Positions 32,195 to 41,042 of a stretch of DNA of 64,000 nucleotides are shown one piece after another. Numbering within the stretch: position 1 is the stretch's first letter; each line of letters starts with the position of its first letter. A program made the translations under genes and the position numbers. The notes under the pieces are model-generated. The model saw only the letters and a program-made list of their open reading frames with translations, did not search any database and was not told where the DNA came from. The stretch comes from Saccharothrix espanaensis DSM 44229. GTDB taxonomy: Bacteria; Actinomycetota; Actinomycetes; Mycobacteriales; Pseudonocardiaceae. Where the stretch lies: contig NC_019673.1 in assembly GCF_000328705.1 (NCBI RefSeq), positions 8,691,501 to 8,755,500 on the forward strand, given 5' to 3'.

Positions 32195-33631
32195 ATGAAC
32201 CGCACCGCACGCAGCATCGCCGCGGCGGCCGCCGCGGCGCTGATCCTGGTGACCACGCCCGGCGCGTGGGCGCAGCAGCCGACCTCCGCCGCGTCGACCC
32301 GGCCGAACTCGGTCCCGCCGCCGGTGGACCTGGGCAAGTACCTCAAGCCGTTCAAGCCGCCGGCCGAGGACGTCGACTACAAGCCGAGCAAGCTCTGCTT
32401 CCAGTCCAACACCGGCAACCAGCCGATCCCGAACAAGCCCTGGGGCCAGATGCAGCTGCGCCTGGAGGAGGCGCACCGCTTCGCCACCGGCGCGGGCGTG
32501 AAGCTGGCCATCATCGACACCGGCGTCAACGCCGGGCACCCGCGGCTCAAGGGCCGGGTGACCAGCGGCGGCGACTACGTCGAGACGGAGAAGGGCGGCA
32601 CCACCGACTGCGACGGCCACGGCACCGAGGTGGCGGGCGTCGCGGCGGCCAGCCGGGACGAGCAGACCGGGTTCATCGGCGCGGCCCCGGAGGCGGAGAT
32701 CATCGCCTACCGGCAGACCAGCGACCACTTCAAGTTCGAGGACCCGGCCAAGGTCGACAACCGGGCCTCGGCGGGCAAGGTGCGCACCCTGGCCGAGGCG
32801 ATCGTGGCCGCCGCGACGGTCGGCGCCAAGGTCATCAACATCTCGCTGACCTCCTGCGAGCAGCCGCACGAGCCGAGCGACCAGGAGCGCGAGCTGCAGG
32901 CCGCGATCCACTGGGCGGTCAACGAGAAGGACGCCGTCATCGTGACCGCCGCGGGCAACATCGGCGGCGACGGCAAGGGTTGCAGCGTCCAGAACGACAA
33001 CCAGAACACCGACACGGTCAACGTCGTCGCGTCCCCGCCGTGGTACGCCGACAACGTCCTGTCGGTGGCGTCGATGAGCCAGCGCGGCGAGGTGTCGGGG
33101 TTCTCGGTGTGGGGCCCGTGGATCAGCGTGGCCGCGCCGGGCGAGGAGATCACCACGCTGGACCCGGCGGGCCAGGGCTTGGCCAACGTCCACGTGGACG
33201 AGCGCGGCGCGCCCAGCCGCATCCAGGGCACCAGCTACGCGTCGCCGTACGTGGCGGGCGTGGTCACCCTGGTGCGCCAGCGCTTCCCGGACCTGGACGC
33301 GCGCCAGGTGATGGACCGGATCAAGGCCACCGCCCAGCACCCCGGCAACCCGGGCGGCCGGGACCACAAGGTCGGCGCGGGCATGATCAACCCGGTGGCC
33401 GCGCTCACCGCCGAGCTGCCGGCCGAGAAGGGCCAGAAGGCGGCGAACCCGACCCAGGTGATGACCAACCTCGACCCGATCAACCCGCCGGACCACACGC
33501 CGCTGATCGTGGCGCTGTCCGGGACCGGCGCGGGCGTGACCCTGCTGCTGCTCACGCTGTTCACCGTGCACACGGTCAACCGCAACCGGGCCCGCCGGGT
33601 GGCCACCCCGGTCAAGCGCAGCGTCTTCTGA
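32195..33631 (+). CDS. mycP: type VII secretion mycosin protease MycP
   Basis: Membrane-anchored subtilisin-like protease required for ESX function. A signal peptide spans residues 1-26 (cleavage near A-W-A-Q). The catalytic triad is D108 (I-I-D-T-G-V), H142 (D-G-H-G-T-E-V-A) and S347 (G-T-S-Y-A-S-P), with the oxyanion Asn in A-A-G-N. Cysteines at 68, 139, 221 and 263 could form the disulfides known in mycosins. A C-terminal helix at about 435-458 and a basic tail anchor it. The 478-residue length is typical. Confidence 0.95.
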   Translation: MNRTARSIAAAAAAALILVTTPGAWAQQPTSAASTRPNSVPPPVDLGKYLKPFKPPAEDVDYKPSKLCFQSNTGNQPIPNKPWGQMQLRLEEAHRFATGAGVKLAIIDTGVNAGHPRLKGRVTSGGDYVETEKGGTTDCDGHGTEVAGVAAASRDEQTGFIGAAPEAEIIAYRQTSDHFKFEDPAKVDNRASAGKVRTLAEAIVAAATVGAKVINISLTSCEQPHEPSDQERELQAAIHWAVNEKDAVIVTAAGNIGGDGKGCSVQNDNQNTDTVNVVASPPWYADNVLSVASMSQRGEVSGFSVWGPWISVAAPGEEITTLDPAGQGLANVHVDERGAPSRIQGTSYASPYVAGVVTLVRQRFPDLDARQVMDRIKATAQHPGNPGGRDHKVGAGMINPVAALTAELPAEKGQKAANPTQVMTNLDPINPPDHTPLIVALSGTGAGVTLLLLTLFTVHTVNRNRARRVATPVKRSVF

Positions 33632-33640
33632 CCTGAACCG

Positions 33641-33679
33641 CGAACGGGCCGCACCCCACGCCGGGGTGCGGCCCGTTCG
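33641..33679. terminator. bidirectional terminator between mycP and the WxG protein gene
   Basis: A perfect 17-bp stem (33641-33657 with 33663-33679) with a 5-nt loop. It lies 9 bp after the mycP stop and 20 bp after the stop of the convergent 381-residue gene. Confidence 0.9.
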
Positions 33680-33699
33680 TCGTCCGGGGTCGGGCGGGA

Positions 33700-34845
33700 T
33701 CAGTCCTCGCCGACCACCTGGGGTGCGGTCTTCTTGGGCTTGCCGAACAGCTCCTCGGTCGTGCCGGTGATGCGGACCTTGGACTTGTGCTCCTTGTCAC
33801 CGCCCTGCTGACCACCGGCACCGGCACCGGCCATGCCGCCCATCATCCCGCCGGCCATCCCGCCACCGGCCGCGCCGGTCGTCGGACCGCCACCGCCGCC
33901 ACCGGCCGTCGCCGCAGGGCGCGGCGCGGCCTCGGAGGGCTGGGGTTCCTGCACCATGGCCGCGCCACCGGGCGCGAGCTGCGGCTCGGGGGTGGCGCTC
34001 GCGGGCACGCTCCCGCCGCCACCGACACCACCGCCTGGCGTTCCGCCACCGGGTGTTCCGCCACCGCCACCGCCGCCGGGCTTGGGCGCGTCACCCGCGC
34101 CACCACCAGCGGCACCAGACGCTGCGGCCGCACCGGGACCGGCCGCACCGGGGCCGCTGGTGCCGGGGCCGCTGGTGCCGGGGCCTGGGGTTCCGGGGCC
34201 TGGGGTGCCGGCGGGCTTGGGCTCGGTGAACGCCCAGTTCTGCTCGGGGTACTTGTGCTCCATCCGCACCTCGGCGAAGTCCGAGGCCCCGGACACGCCG
34301 TCGCAGAGCTGGAGGAACGCCTCCAGGACGTCCCGGACGGACTCGTAGAACTCCTTCGCCGGGCCCTTCAGCTCGTCCAGCGCCTCGATCACCCGCCGGT
34401 CGCCGTCCAGCGGCAGCGCCGCCGCGGTCGACACGGTGTCGGCGGCCTCGGCGAACACCCGCGACATGTCCGAGACGATGTCCCGGAGGCCCTCGGCGGT
34501 CTGGTCCAGCGCGTCGCCCATGGCGTGCATCGCGTCGGACAGGTCGTGGCCGGCCAGTCCCACGGTCTGCATGTGCGCCACGAACGAGTCGGCGTCCCGG
34601 CCCTGCCACGCCGAGTCCAGCCGGCCCAGCGGCTTGGTCAGGTCGCGCGTCACGTGCTCGGCGACCAGCCCGGCCGCGCGCCAGCGCTCCGCCTCCTCGT
34701 GCAGGTCGTTCCACGTCCCGACGACCGGCGTGAAGTACTCCTCGACCAGGTCCAGCACGCCGAGCCGGCGGCTGATCCCGGACAGGTAGTCCAGTTCCGG
34801 CCCGACCTCGGCGGCGATCTGCCGCCCGTCCCTGCCCCGCACCAC
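33700..34845 (-). CDS. WxG-domain protein with Gly/Pro-rich and Met/Gly-rich tail, putative ESX substrate
   Basis: About 381 residues. Residues 1-215 are helical with W-Q-G at about 80-82 (S-A-W-Q-G-R-D-A-D-S-F) in a WXG100-like hairpin. Residues about 215-320 are Pro/Gly/Ala repeats (G-P-G-T-S, G-G-G-T-P). The end has G-G-G-M-A-G-G-M-M-G-G-M, then Q-Q-G-G-D-K-E, then V-R-I-T-G-T-T-E-E-L-F-G. The 982-residue protein at 15396 ends the same way. Start GTG 34845 or the next GTG at 34842, which is better spaced from AGGGGG. It follows an EspC-like gene with a 5-bp gap, as the 982-residue protein follows its own EspC-like gene. Confidence 0.7.
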   Translation of the reverse strand: MVRGRDGRQIAAEVGPELDYLSGISRRLGVLDLVEEYFTPVVGTWNDLHEEAERWRAAGLVAEHVTRDLTKPLGRLDSAWQGRDADSFVAHMQTVGLAGHDLSDAMHAMGDALDQTAEGLRDIVSDMSRVFAEAADTVSTAAALPLDGDRRVIEALDELKGPAKEFYESVRDVLEAFLQLCDGVSGASDFAEVRMEHKYPEQNWAFTEPKPAGTPGPGTPGPGTSGPGTSGPGAAGPGAAAASGAAGGGAGDAPKPGGGGGGGTPGGGTPGGGVGGGGSVPASATPEPQLAPGGAAMVQEPQPSEAAPRPAATAGGGGGGPTTGAAGGGMAGGMMGGMAGAGAGGQQGGDKEHKSKVRITGTTEELFGKPKKTAPQVVGED

Positions 34846-34850
34846 GCCCC

Positions 34851-35201
34851 CTACCGCCGGTCCGCGTTCTTGATCAGCGCGACGGCCTCGTCCTCCTGGG
34901 AGCCGTAGTGCTCGGCCACCGCGTGCAGGCCGTGGGCCGCGGCCGTGAGCACCTCGCAGGCCCGGTCCAGCTGCCCGTTGAGCATCGCGGCGGCGCGGCC
35001 GTACGCCTCGGCGCTGCGCAGCGAGCGGCCCAGTTCGCCGAAGCTCTGCGCGCGCACCGGCTCGGCCCGCAGCTCGGTGCGGGCCCGGGACAGCTCCTCG
35101 GCCGCCTCGTCCACCCGCTTCGCGTACAACTCGACCCAGCGCGCGTCGACCGCGATCCGACCGGTGCGCGCCGGAGCGGCAGTTCGTGGCACCTCGTTCA
35201 C
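34851..35201 (-). CDS. EspC-like small helical ESX protein
   Basis: A 116-residue helical protein with F-G near residue 54, Y at 67, and the C-terminal V-A-E-H-Y-G-S-Q-E-D, which fits the A-x-x-Y-x-x-x-E/D pattern of EspC/DUF2580-type secreted proteins. The charged helix before it (D-E-A-A-E-E-L-S-R-A-R-T-E-L) is typical. It lies 64 bp after the eccB stop on the same strand, so eccB, this gene and the 381-residue gene may form one transcript. Probably co-secreted with the downstream WxG protein. The family call is by pattern. Confidence 0.65.
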   Translation of the reverse strand: MNEVPRTAAPARTGRIAVDARWVELYAKRVDEAAEELSRARTELRAEPVRAQSFGELGRSLRSAEAYGRAAAMLNGQLDRACEVLTAAAHGLHAVAEHYGSQEDEAVALIKNADRR

Positions 35202-35265
35202 CCGGACACCTCCTACCGTTCTCCGACGGCGTCCGGGCCACGGCGGTTCCGCCGAAGGGGCGTGC

Positions 35266-36900
35266 TCAGCCCCCGGCCGCCTTCTTCTGCTGGTCCTCCG
35301 GCAGCTGGCCGAGGTTCTTCGGCACCGGGATCGAGTCCCAGCTGCGCACCGCGTCGGTCCGGTTGAGCTGCGGGCCGTTGGGCAGCAGCCGCAGGATCGA
35401 TTCGGGCCCCGGGGTGAACTGCTCGCCCAGCCCGAGCGCGCCGCTGACCACGGTGTCCGGGATGCCGTACTTCACACCGCGACCGGAGACCAGGTGGATG
35501 GGCCCGCTGCGGAAGTCCTGGGTGGACGTCGCCGACCGCACCACGGCCGACTTCCCGGACGCCATCATGAACTTGCCGACCACCTCGCCGGTCGCGCCGA
35601 CCTGGTTGATGTCGACCGCGACCGCGTCGGCGGGCACCGGCAGCGACGGCGCGATGGTCACCTGGGTGTGCTGGGAGCGGTTGTCCGCGTTGGGGTTCTC
35701 GGCGCGCCAGTTCAGGCACACCACCCGGTTGTTCTGGTTGGGCTCCAGCACCTCGGGCACCTCGGACGGGTAGTCCAGGAAGTCCAGCGGCTGCGCGGGC
35801 TTGCGGGTGTCGATGCTGGCGATGTCGACCCGCTTGGCGTCCGCGCCCTGCGCGTAGGCGGCGCGGATCAGGTCGCCGGCCGCGCGGCTGATCTCCTGCA
35901 ACGCGTCCTCGAGCGCCACGTAGACCACCGGGGTGGAGCCCGTGCGGACGACCTCGATGACGTCACCGACCTCCAGCTTCACCCCGCTGAGGTAGGTGAC
36001 CGGCTCGCCCAGGCCGGGGATCTCCGGCGCGCGCAGCGGCTTCGCCTCGGGGATCGCGTTGAGCAGGCCGGAGCTGATCGCGCGGACCGTCTTGCCGCGC
36101 AGGTTCAGCGCGGTCTGCACGTCCGCCTTGGTCAGGTCCACCTTGGCCCGCACGGTCGAGGTGGAGGTGATCTTCGAGTTCACCGGCGCCTTGTAGATCA
36201 GGTACGCCTGCTTGTCGTCGGTGCCGGTGCGGACCAGCAGCGCCTTGTTGCCGTCGAGGAGCTGGCCGCCGCTCATGCCGGCGAGCACCGTGGTCTCGAA
36301 CTTGCCCTTGGCGGTGGGGTTGTTCAGCGTCTCGTCCAGGTCGAGCGTGTCGCACACCGACCACTCCGGACCGATCCGGTCCTCGGCCTTGGCGGGCAGC
36401 ATGTCCGGGCCGTCCGGGATGCCGGTCAGCCGGCCCTTGGGCAGCTTCGACAGGGCCTTCTCGCTGACCAGCTTGGGGTCGCCGCCCGCGACCTGGGGCG
36501 CGGCGTTGACCTGGCCGGCCTGCGCGTCGCCGCCGCCGACCGCGCTCTGCGCCTTGTCCGGGTTCTGCTGGTTGAGGATCAGCAGCCGCGCGGAGGCCAG
36601 GTTCGTCATCGGGATGAGCTGGTCGGGGTCCTTGCGGACCACGTAGACCTGGCCGGTCTCCTTGCTGATGGCGATCTGCGTCTCACCGTCGATCTTCGGG
36701 TCCGGCGAGAAGAAGCCGAACACCAGGAAGCCGATCAGGCCGATCACCCCGAGGATCACGCCCACCGCCGTCGCCCGCGAGTGCGTGCGCATCGGGTCGT
36801 GCAGCATCACCGCGTCTCTGCGCACCAGGGCGGACTGCATCCTGCGCAGCACGAAGCGGTAGGCCTGGACCTGTGACTTGGTGGTGGGTGTTGATGCCAT
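35266..36900 (-). CDS. eccB: type VII secretion membrane protein EccB
   Basis: 544 residues. The N-terminus T-K-S-Q-V-Q-A-Y-R-F-V-L-R-R-M-Q-S-A-L-V is the conserved EccB cytoplasmic segment. One membrane helix lies at about 46-66, followed by a large periplasmic beta-repeat domain with conserved cysteines in S-V-C-D-T and V-V-C-L-N that should form a disulfide. ATG 36900 is preferred over the open frame extending upstream because the family begins here. EccB forms the periplasmic face of the ESX pore. It is divergent from eccE with 130 bp between. Confidence 0.95.
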   Translation of the reverse strand: MASTPTTKSQVQAYRFVLRRMQSALVRRDAVMLHDPMRTHSRATAVGVILGVIGLIGFLVFGFFSPDPKIDGETQIAISKETGQVYVVRKDPDQLIPMTNLASARLLILNQQNPDKAQSAVGGGDAQAGQVNAAPQVAGGDPKLVSEKALSKLPKGRLTGIPDGPDMLPAKAEDRIGPEWSVCDTLDLDETLNNPTAKGKFETTVLAGMSGGQLLDGNKALLVRTGTDDKQAYLIYKAPVNSKITSTSTVRAKVDLTKADVQTALNLRGKTVRAISSGLLNAIPEAKPLRAPEIPGLGEPVTYLSGVKLEVGDVIEVVRTGSTPVVYVALEDALQEISRAAGDLIRAAYAQGADAKRVDIASIDTRKPAQPLDFLDYPSEVPEVLEPNQNNRVVCLNWRAENPNADNRSQHTQVTIAPSLPVPADAVAVDINQVGATGEVVGKFMMASGKSAVVRSATSTQDFRSGPIHLVSGRGVKYGIPDTVVSGALGLGEQFTPGPESILRLLPNGPQLNRTDAVRSWDSIPVPKNLGQLPEDQQKKAAGG

Positions 36901-37030
36901 TCGAGGCTCGCTGCTCTCCCAGTCGCGGTACGGTCTGCACGATAGCCGGACGGCGGGTGGCGCGTGTGCGGGTTGGTCAGACCCGGGTCGGTCCGCCCGC
37001 CGAACGCCGACGGAAAGAGAACCAGATCGG

Positions 37031-38368
37031 ATGTCCGTGACCACCCCACATCCGGGCCCGCCCAACCCCGCCACGGCGCGCGCGCAAGCCTCCGGGGGCG
37101 CCGTGCGCGCCGCGCTGCTCCGGGCGCGCCGCCGCGCCACCGGGGCCGGCCTCGGCTCGCTGCCGGTCGCCAACCTGGTGGTCCTGGAGGTCGGCGTCGC
37201 GGTCGGCCTGATCCTGATCGCGATCGGGACGACCGGCGACCGGATCGCCCCCGCCCTGCTCTACCCGGCGGGCGGGATCGTGCTGATCTCGCTGGTGCTG
37301 GCGTTCACCCGCTCCCGGGGCCGGTGGCTGACCCAGTGGATCGGCCTGATCGTCCGCTACAACTTCCGCGGCCACACCCGGACCGCCAAGCGCTCCGGCC
37401 CGGTGGAGATGAAGCCGCCGTCCGAGGAGGAGACCTCGGTCATCGGCCCGGACGACCCGCGCGTGGCGCTGCTGCGGCTGGCCGTGCCGGACCTGGTGGT
37501 GGCCAAGGGCGTGGACCACGAGCGCCGCCCGCTGGGCATGGCCTGGCACCAGGGCGCGTGGACCGCCGTGCTGCTGGTCGACCCCGCGCCCGGCCTGATC
37601 ACCGCCGTGGGCAGCGCGCCGGCCCTGCCGCTGGGCGCGCTCGCGCCGACCCTGGAGGACCGGGGCGTGGTGCTGGACGCGATCTCGGTGATCTGGCACT
37701 GCTACCCGGGCAGCGCGGCGCTGCCCGCGAACTCCCCGGCGCTCAACTCCTACATGGAGGTGCTCGGCCCGCTGCCCGCGGCGTCGCGGCGCACCACGTG
37801 GATCGCGGTCCGGCTGGACCCCAAGCGCTGCGCGGCGGCGATCCGGGAGCGCGGCGGCGGCGTCGTCGGCGCGCACCGGGCGCTGATCGGCGCGCTGTCG
37901 CGGGTGCGCAACGCGCTGGAGTCCGCGGGCGTGGCGATCCGGCCGCTGGACTCCGACGAGCTGATCCGCGCGGGCATCTCGGCCGCCGAGCTGACCGCGG
38001 TGGCGGGCGCGAACAACTCGGTGTCGCTGCGCGAGAAGTGGTCCGGTGTGACCGCCGGCGGCGTCGGCCACGCCTCCTACGCGATCACCGGCTGGCCCGC
38101 CAAGGGCATGCGCAACAACCTGAACGCGCTGACCGGCGTCCGGGCGCTGTCCTCCACGCTGTCGATGACCATCTCGCCGAGCAGCGAGCAGGGCCAGGTC
38201 GGGTTGCGCGGCCTGGTGCGGGTGTCCGCCCGGACACCGTCCGAACTGGACCGCGCCGACGACCGGCTCAAGGCGTTGTCGGACAAGCTGGACATCACGC
38301 TCACCCCGTTGAACGGGCTGCAGGCCGCCGGCCTGGCCGCCACCCTGCCGCTGGGAGGTGTCGCGTGA
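37031..38368 (+). CDS. eccE: type VII secretion protein EccE
   Basis: 445 residues from ATG 37031. Two N-terminal membrane helices (about 38-58 and 64-83) precede a cytoplasmic domain, the EccE layout. Typical stretches are R-S-R-G-R-W-L-T-Q-W, G-M-A-W-H-Q-G and W-I-A-V-R-L-D-P. EccE is the outer component of the ESX membrane complex. It is missing from M. tuberculosis ESX-4 but present in many other actinobacterial ESX-4-like loci (general knowledge), as here. It is coupled to the next gene by a GTGA overlap. Confidence 0.88.
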   Translation: MSVTTPHPGPPNPATARAQASGGAVRAALLRARRRATGAGLGSLPVANLVVLEVGVAVGLILIAIGTTGDRIAPALLYPAGGIVLISLVLAFTRSRGRWLTQWIGLIVRYNFRGHTRTAKRSGPVEMKPPSEEETSVIGPDDPRVALLRLAVPDLVVAKGVDHERRPLGMAWHQGAWTAVLLVDPAPGLITAVGSAPALPLGALAPTLEDRGVVLDAISVIWHCYPGSAALPANSPALNSYMEVLGPLPAASRRTTWIAVRLDPKRCAAAIRERGGGVVGAHRALIGALSRVRNALESAGVAIRPLDSDELIRAGISAAELTAVAGANNSVSLREKWSGVTAGGVGHASYAITGWPAKGMRNNLNALTGVRALSSTLSMTISPSSEQGQVGLRGLVRVSARTPSELDRADDRLKALSDKLDITLTPLNGLQAAGLAATLPLGGVA

Positions 38369-39093
38369 CGAACTCGCGGCTGCTCGACACCCGCGGCCAG
38401 GGCCGGGGCGTGGCCCCGGAGTTCCTGGTCTCGCCGCAACTGCTGGACGTGGTCTCGCCGTCCGGCGACCGCGGCGGCATGGTGCTCGGCTCGGGCCCCA
38501 AGGGCGAACCGCTCACGATCTCCGTGCTGCGGTCCGCGCCGACCCGCATGGTCGTGGTCGGCGGGCTGTACCTGGCCCGGCAGATCGCGCTGCGCGCCAT
38601 GGCGACCGGGGCGTGGATCACCATCGCCACCGGCCGGCCGCAGGCGTGGCAGCCGGTGGTGCGCGCGGCGGGTTCCGGCCAGGACGGCCGCCCCTCGCCG
38701 CTGGTGCAACTGCGCCGGCTGAGCCCGGTGGAGCTGCCCCGGCCGTCCGAGGACAGCCCGCTGCTGGTCGTGCACGACGGCGGCCACGTGCCGCAGGAGC
38801 TGTTCCCGCCGCGGTCGCCGTGGCAGACCACGATGTACGTGCTGCCGTACCTGCACCCGCAGGCGGCCACCACCGCCAACACCGCGGACCTGGTGCTGCT
38901 TCAGCGGCTGCCGGTCGGCCAGGCCCAGCTGGCGAGCCAGATCTGGCGGCTGCCGCCGCAGATGGCGCACCAGCTGACCACGTTGAAGGACGACCAGGTG
39001 ATCGCGCTGGGCGCGAACCTGTGGCTGCCCCTGCGACTGGTCACCACGCCCGGTGAGCAGCAGATCCTGGGTGCCGTCCGACGCGGCGACTGA
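38365..39093 (+). CDS. conserved protein linked to eccE, type VII secretion-associated
   Basis: A 242-residue protein starting at GTG 38365 (GGGAGGT about six bases upstream), overlapping the eccE stop. It has no signal peptide or membrane helix. The middle reads like a Rossmann/RecA-type fold without a P-loop (R-M-V-V-V-G-G-L-Y-L-A; P-L-L-V-V-H-D-G-G). Position and coupling to eccE suggest a cytoplasmic ESX accessory protein. I do not recognise a named family. Confidence 0.7.
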   Translation: MTNSRLLDTRGQGRGVAPEFLVSPQLLDVVSPSGDRGGMVLGSGPKGEPLTISVLRSAPTRMVVVGGLYLARQIALRAMATGAWITIATGRPQAWQPVVRAAGSGQDGRPSPLVQLRRLSPVELPRPSEDSPLLVVHDGGHVPQELFPPRSPWQTTMYVLPYLHPQAATTANTADLVLLQRLPVGQAQLASQIWRLPPQMAHQLTTLKDDQVIALGANLWLPLRLVTTPGEQQILGAVRRGD

Positions 39094-39115
39094 CCCGCCC
39101 GACCCGCTCTGACCC

Positions 39116-39142
39116 GTGCCCCGGACCCGAGGTCCGGGGCAC
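39116..39142 (+). terminator. terminator of the eccE operon
   Basis: A perfect 12-bp stem (39116-39127 with 39131-39142), GTGCCCCGGACC and its complement, with a 3-nt loop, 22 bp after the stop of the 242-residue gene. Confidence 0.85.
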
Positions 39143-39345
39143 AGTCGTGCGCCCGCTGTCCAGTCACTCTCCGTACCTGTTCATTCACAGCGCGAATAAT
39201 TCTGTGGACGGGCCATTCGCCGCATATTCCCGGTGAATCGTTGCGTGGGCCCCTCGCCGCGAACTAGGAAGTGACTCACCGTGTCCGACCGGTTTCGGGG
39301 GACGAACCCGGGGGGCGCGCACTTGCGAAGAGGGGAACCCCTGCC

Positions 39346-40896
39346 ATGGGAGACGTTCACGGGTCCAGATCGAAGCGCTTGGCCGGTGCCGCGCTGGCCA
39401 CCGGCACCGTCTTGGTGATGACGGCCGCGCTCACCAGTTTCACCGCCACCGCGCAGGGCGACATCCGAGGCTCAGGCGCGGAGAAGGCGATCGAGGACAG
39501 CTACATCGTCGTCCTCAAGGACACCGGCGCCGGCAGCGTCGGCGCGCTGAGCGCCAAGTACCAGGCGAACGTCGAGCACACCTACACCAGCGCTCTCCGT
39601 GGTTTCTCCGCGACCATGTCCGAGGCGCAGGCCCGCAAGCTCGCCGCCGACCCGGCGGTGTCCTACGTCGAGCAGGACGCCCGGGTCACCATCTCCGCCA
39701 CCCAGACGCCCACTCCGTCCTGGGGCCTGGACCGGATCGACCAGGCGGCGCTGCCGCTGGACAACTCCTACACCTACCCCAACGAGGGCGAGGGCGTCAC
39801 CGCCTACGTCATCGACACGGGCATCCGCTTCTCGCACACCGACTTCGGGGGCCGCGCCACCTCCGGGCGCGACACCGTCGACAACGACAACGACGCCACC
39901 GACTGCAACGGCCACGGCACGCACGTCGCCGGCACCGTCGCGGGCACCAAGCACGGCGTGGCCAAGAAGGCCAAGCTGGTCGGCGTCCGGGTGCTGGACT
40001 GCGGCGGCTCCGGCAGCTACGCCGGCGTCATCGCGGGCATCGACTGGGTGACCGCGAACGCCGTCAAGCCGGCCGTGGCGAACATGTCGCTCGGCGGCGG
40101 CGCGAACGCCACCGTCGACCAGGCGGTCGCCAACTCCATCGCGTCGGGCGTGACCTACGGCCTCGCGGCGGGCAACGACTACGGCCTCAACGCGTGCAAC
40201 ACCTCGCCGGCCCGCACCCCCGAGGCCATCACGGTCGGCTCGACGACCAGCACCGACGCGCGTTCGGGCTTCAGCAACATCGGCACCTGCCTGGACATCT
40301 TCGCGCCGGGCACGGGCATCACGTCGGCCTGGTACACCGACGACAACGCCACCAACACGATCAGCGGCACGTCGATGGCGACCCCGCACGTGGTCGGCGC
40401 GGCGGCGGTCTACCTGTCGTCGAGCCGGACCTCCACGCCGCAGCAGGTGCGCGACGCACTGGTCAACGGCGCGACGAGCAACGTGGTCGGCGACCTGGGT
40501 GCCGGCTCGCCGAACAAGCTCCTGCGCGTCATCGGCAGCACCGCCGCGGGCTGCCCGCCCAAGACCAACGCCACCGACGTGAACGTGCCCGACCGGGGCG
40601 TCGGCACCAGCACCATCGCGGTCACCGACTGCGCGGGCCGCGCGGGCACCGCCGTGACGATCGAGATCCACGTCAAGCACCCGTACCGGGGTGACCTGTC
40701 GGTCGACGTCATCACGCCGAGCGGCGCGGTCAGGCAGCTCAAGGTCCAGAGCGGTTCGGACGGTGCGGCGAACATCGACGCCACGTACACGGCCAACTTC
40801 CTGACCGAGAACGCGAACGGCAACTGGCAGCTCCAGGTCCGCGACTGGTACGCCCAGGACACCGGCTTCATCGACAGCTGGACGATCGACCTGTAA
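39346..40896 (+). CDS. secreted subtilisin-family serine protease with P-domain
   Basis: 516 residues. The signal peptide is about 1-37 (basic K-R-L-A-G, hydrophobic core, A-T-A-Q). An I9 propeptide inhibitor follows at about 52-116 (Y-I-V-V-L-K-D...Y-V-E-Q-D). The S8 catalytic domain has D157, H190 (G-H-G-T-H-V-A-G) and S343 (G-T-S-M-A-T-P), like proteinase K/aqualysin. Residues about 420-516 match the proprotein-convertase P domain (V-K-H-P-Y-R-G-D-L; W-Q-L-Q-V-R-D-W). Start ATG 39346 places the signal peptide at the N-terminus. The protease is Sec-exported and auto-activated. It is next to the ESX genes, but it has its own spacer and follows a terminator. Confidence 0.92.
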   Translation: MGDVHGSRSKRLAGAALATGTVLVMTAALTSFTATAQGDIRGSGAEKAIEDSYIVVLKDTGAGSVGALSAKYQANVEHTYTSALRGFSATMSEAQARKLAADPAVSYVEQDARVTISATQTPTPSWGLDRIDQAALPLDNSYTYPNEGEGVTAYVIDTGIRFSHTDFGGRATSGRDTVDNDNDATDCNGHGTHVAGTVAGTKHGVAKKAKLVGVRVLDCGGSGSYAGVIAGIDWVTANAVKPAVANMSLGGGANATVDQAVANSIASGVTYGLAAGNDYGLNACNTSPARTPEAITVGSTTSTDARSGFSNIGTCLDIFAPGTGITSAWYTDDNATNTISGTSMATPHVVGAAAVYLSSSRTSTPQQVRDALVNGATSNVVGDLGAGSPNKLLRVIGSTAAGCPPKTNATDVNVPDRGVGTSTIAVTDCAGRAGTAVTIEIHVKHPYRGDLSVDVITPSGAVRQLKVQSGSDGAANIDATYTANFLTENANGNWQLQVRDWYAQDTGFIDSWTIDL

Positions 40897-40936
40897 CCAC
40901 GCCCGGTCGGCGATCACCAGGACCGACTCCGCGCAC

Positions 40937-40975
40937 AGCGGCCCCTCACCCCCGGCACGACGGTGAGGGGCCGCT
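40937..40975 (+). terminator. terminator of the subtilisin gene
   Basis: A 14-bp stem (40937-40950 with 40962-40975), AGCGGCCCCTCACC and its complement, with an 11-nt loop, 40 bp after the stop codon. Confidence 0.85.
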
Positions 40976-41042
40976 TCACACCCTCACCCGTTTGGTGGAC
41001 CATGGAACACTGAGGTCAGCGTCAAGCCGAGAGGTGGGAACC

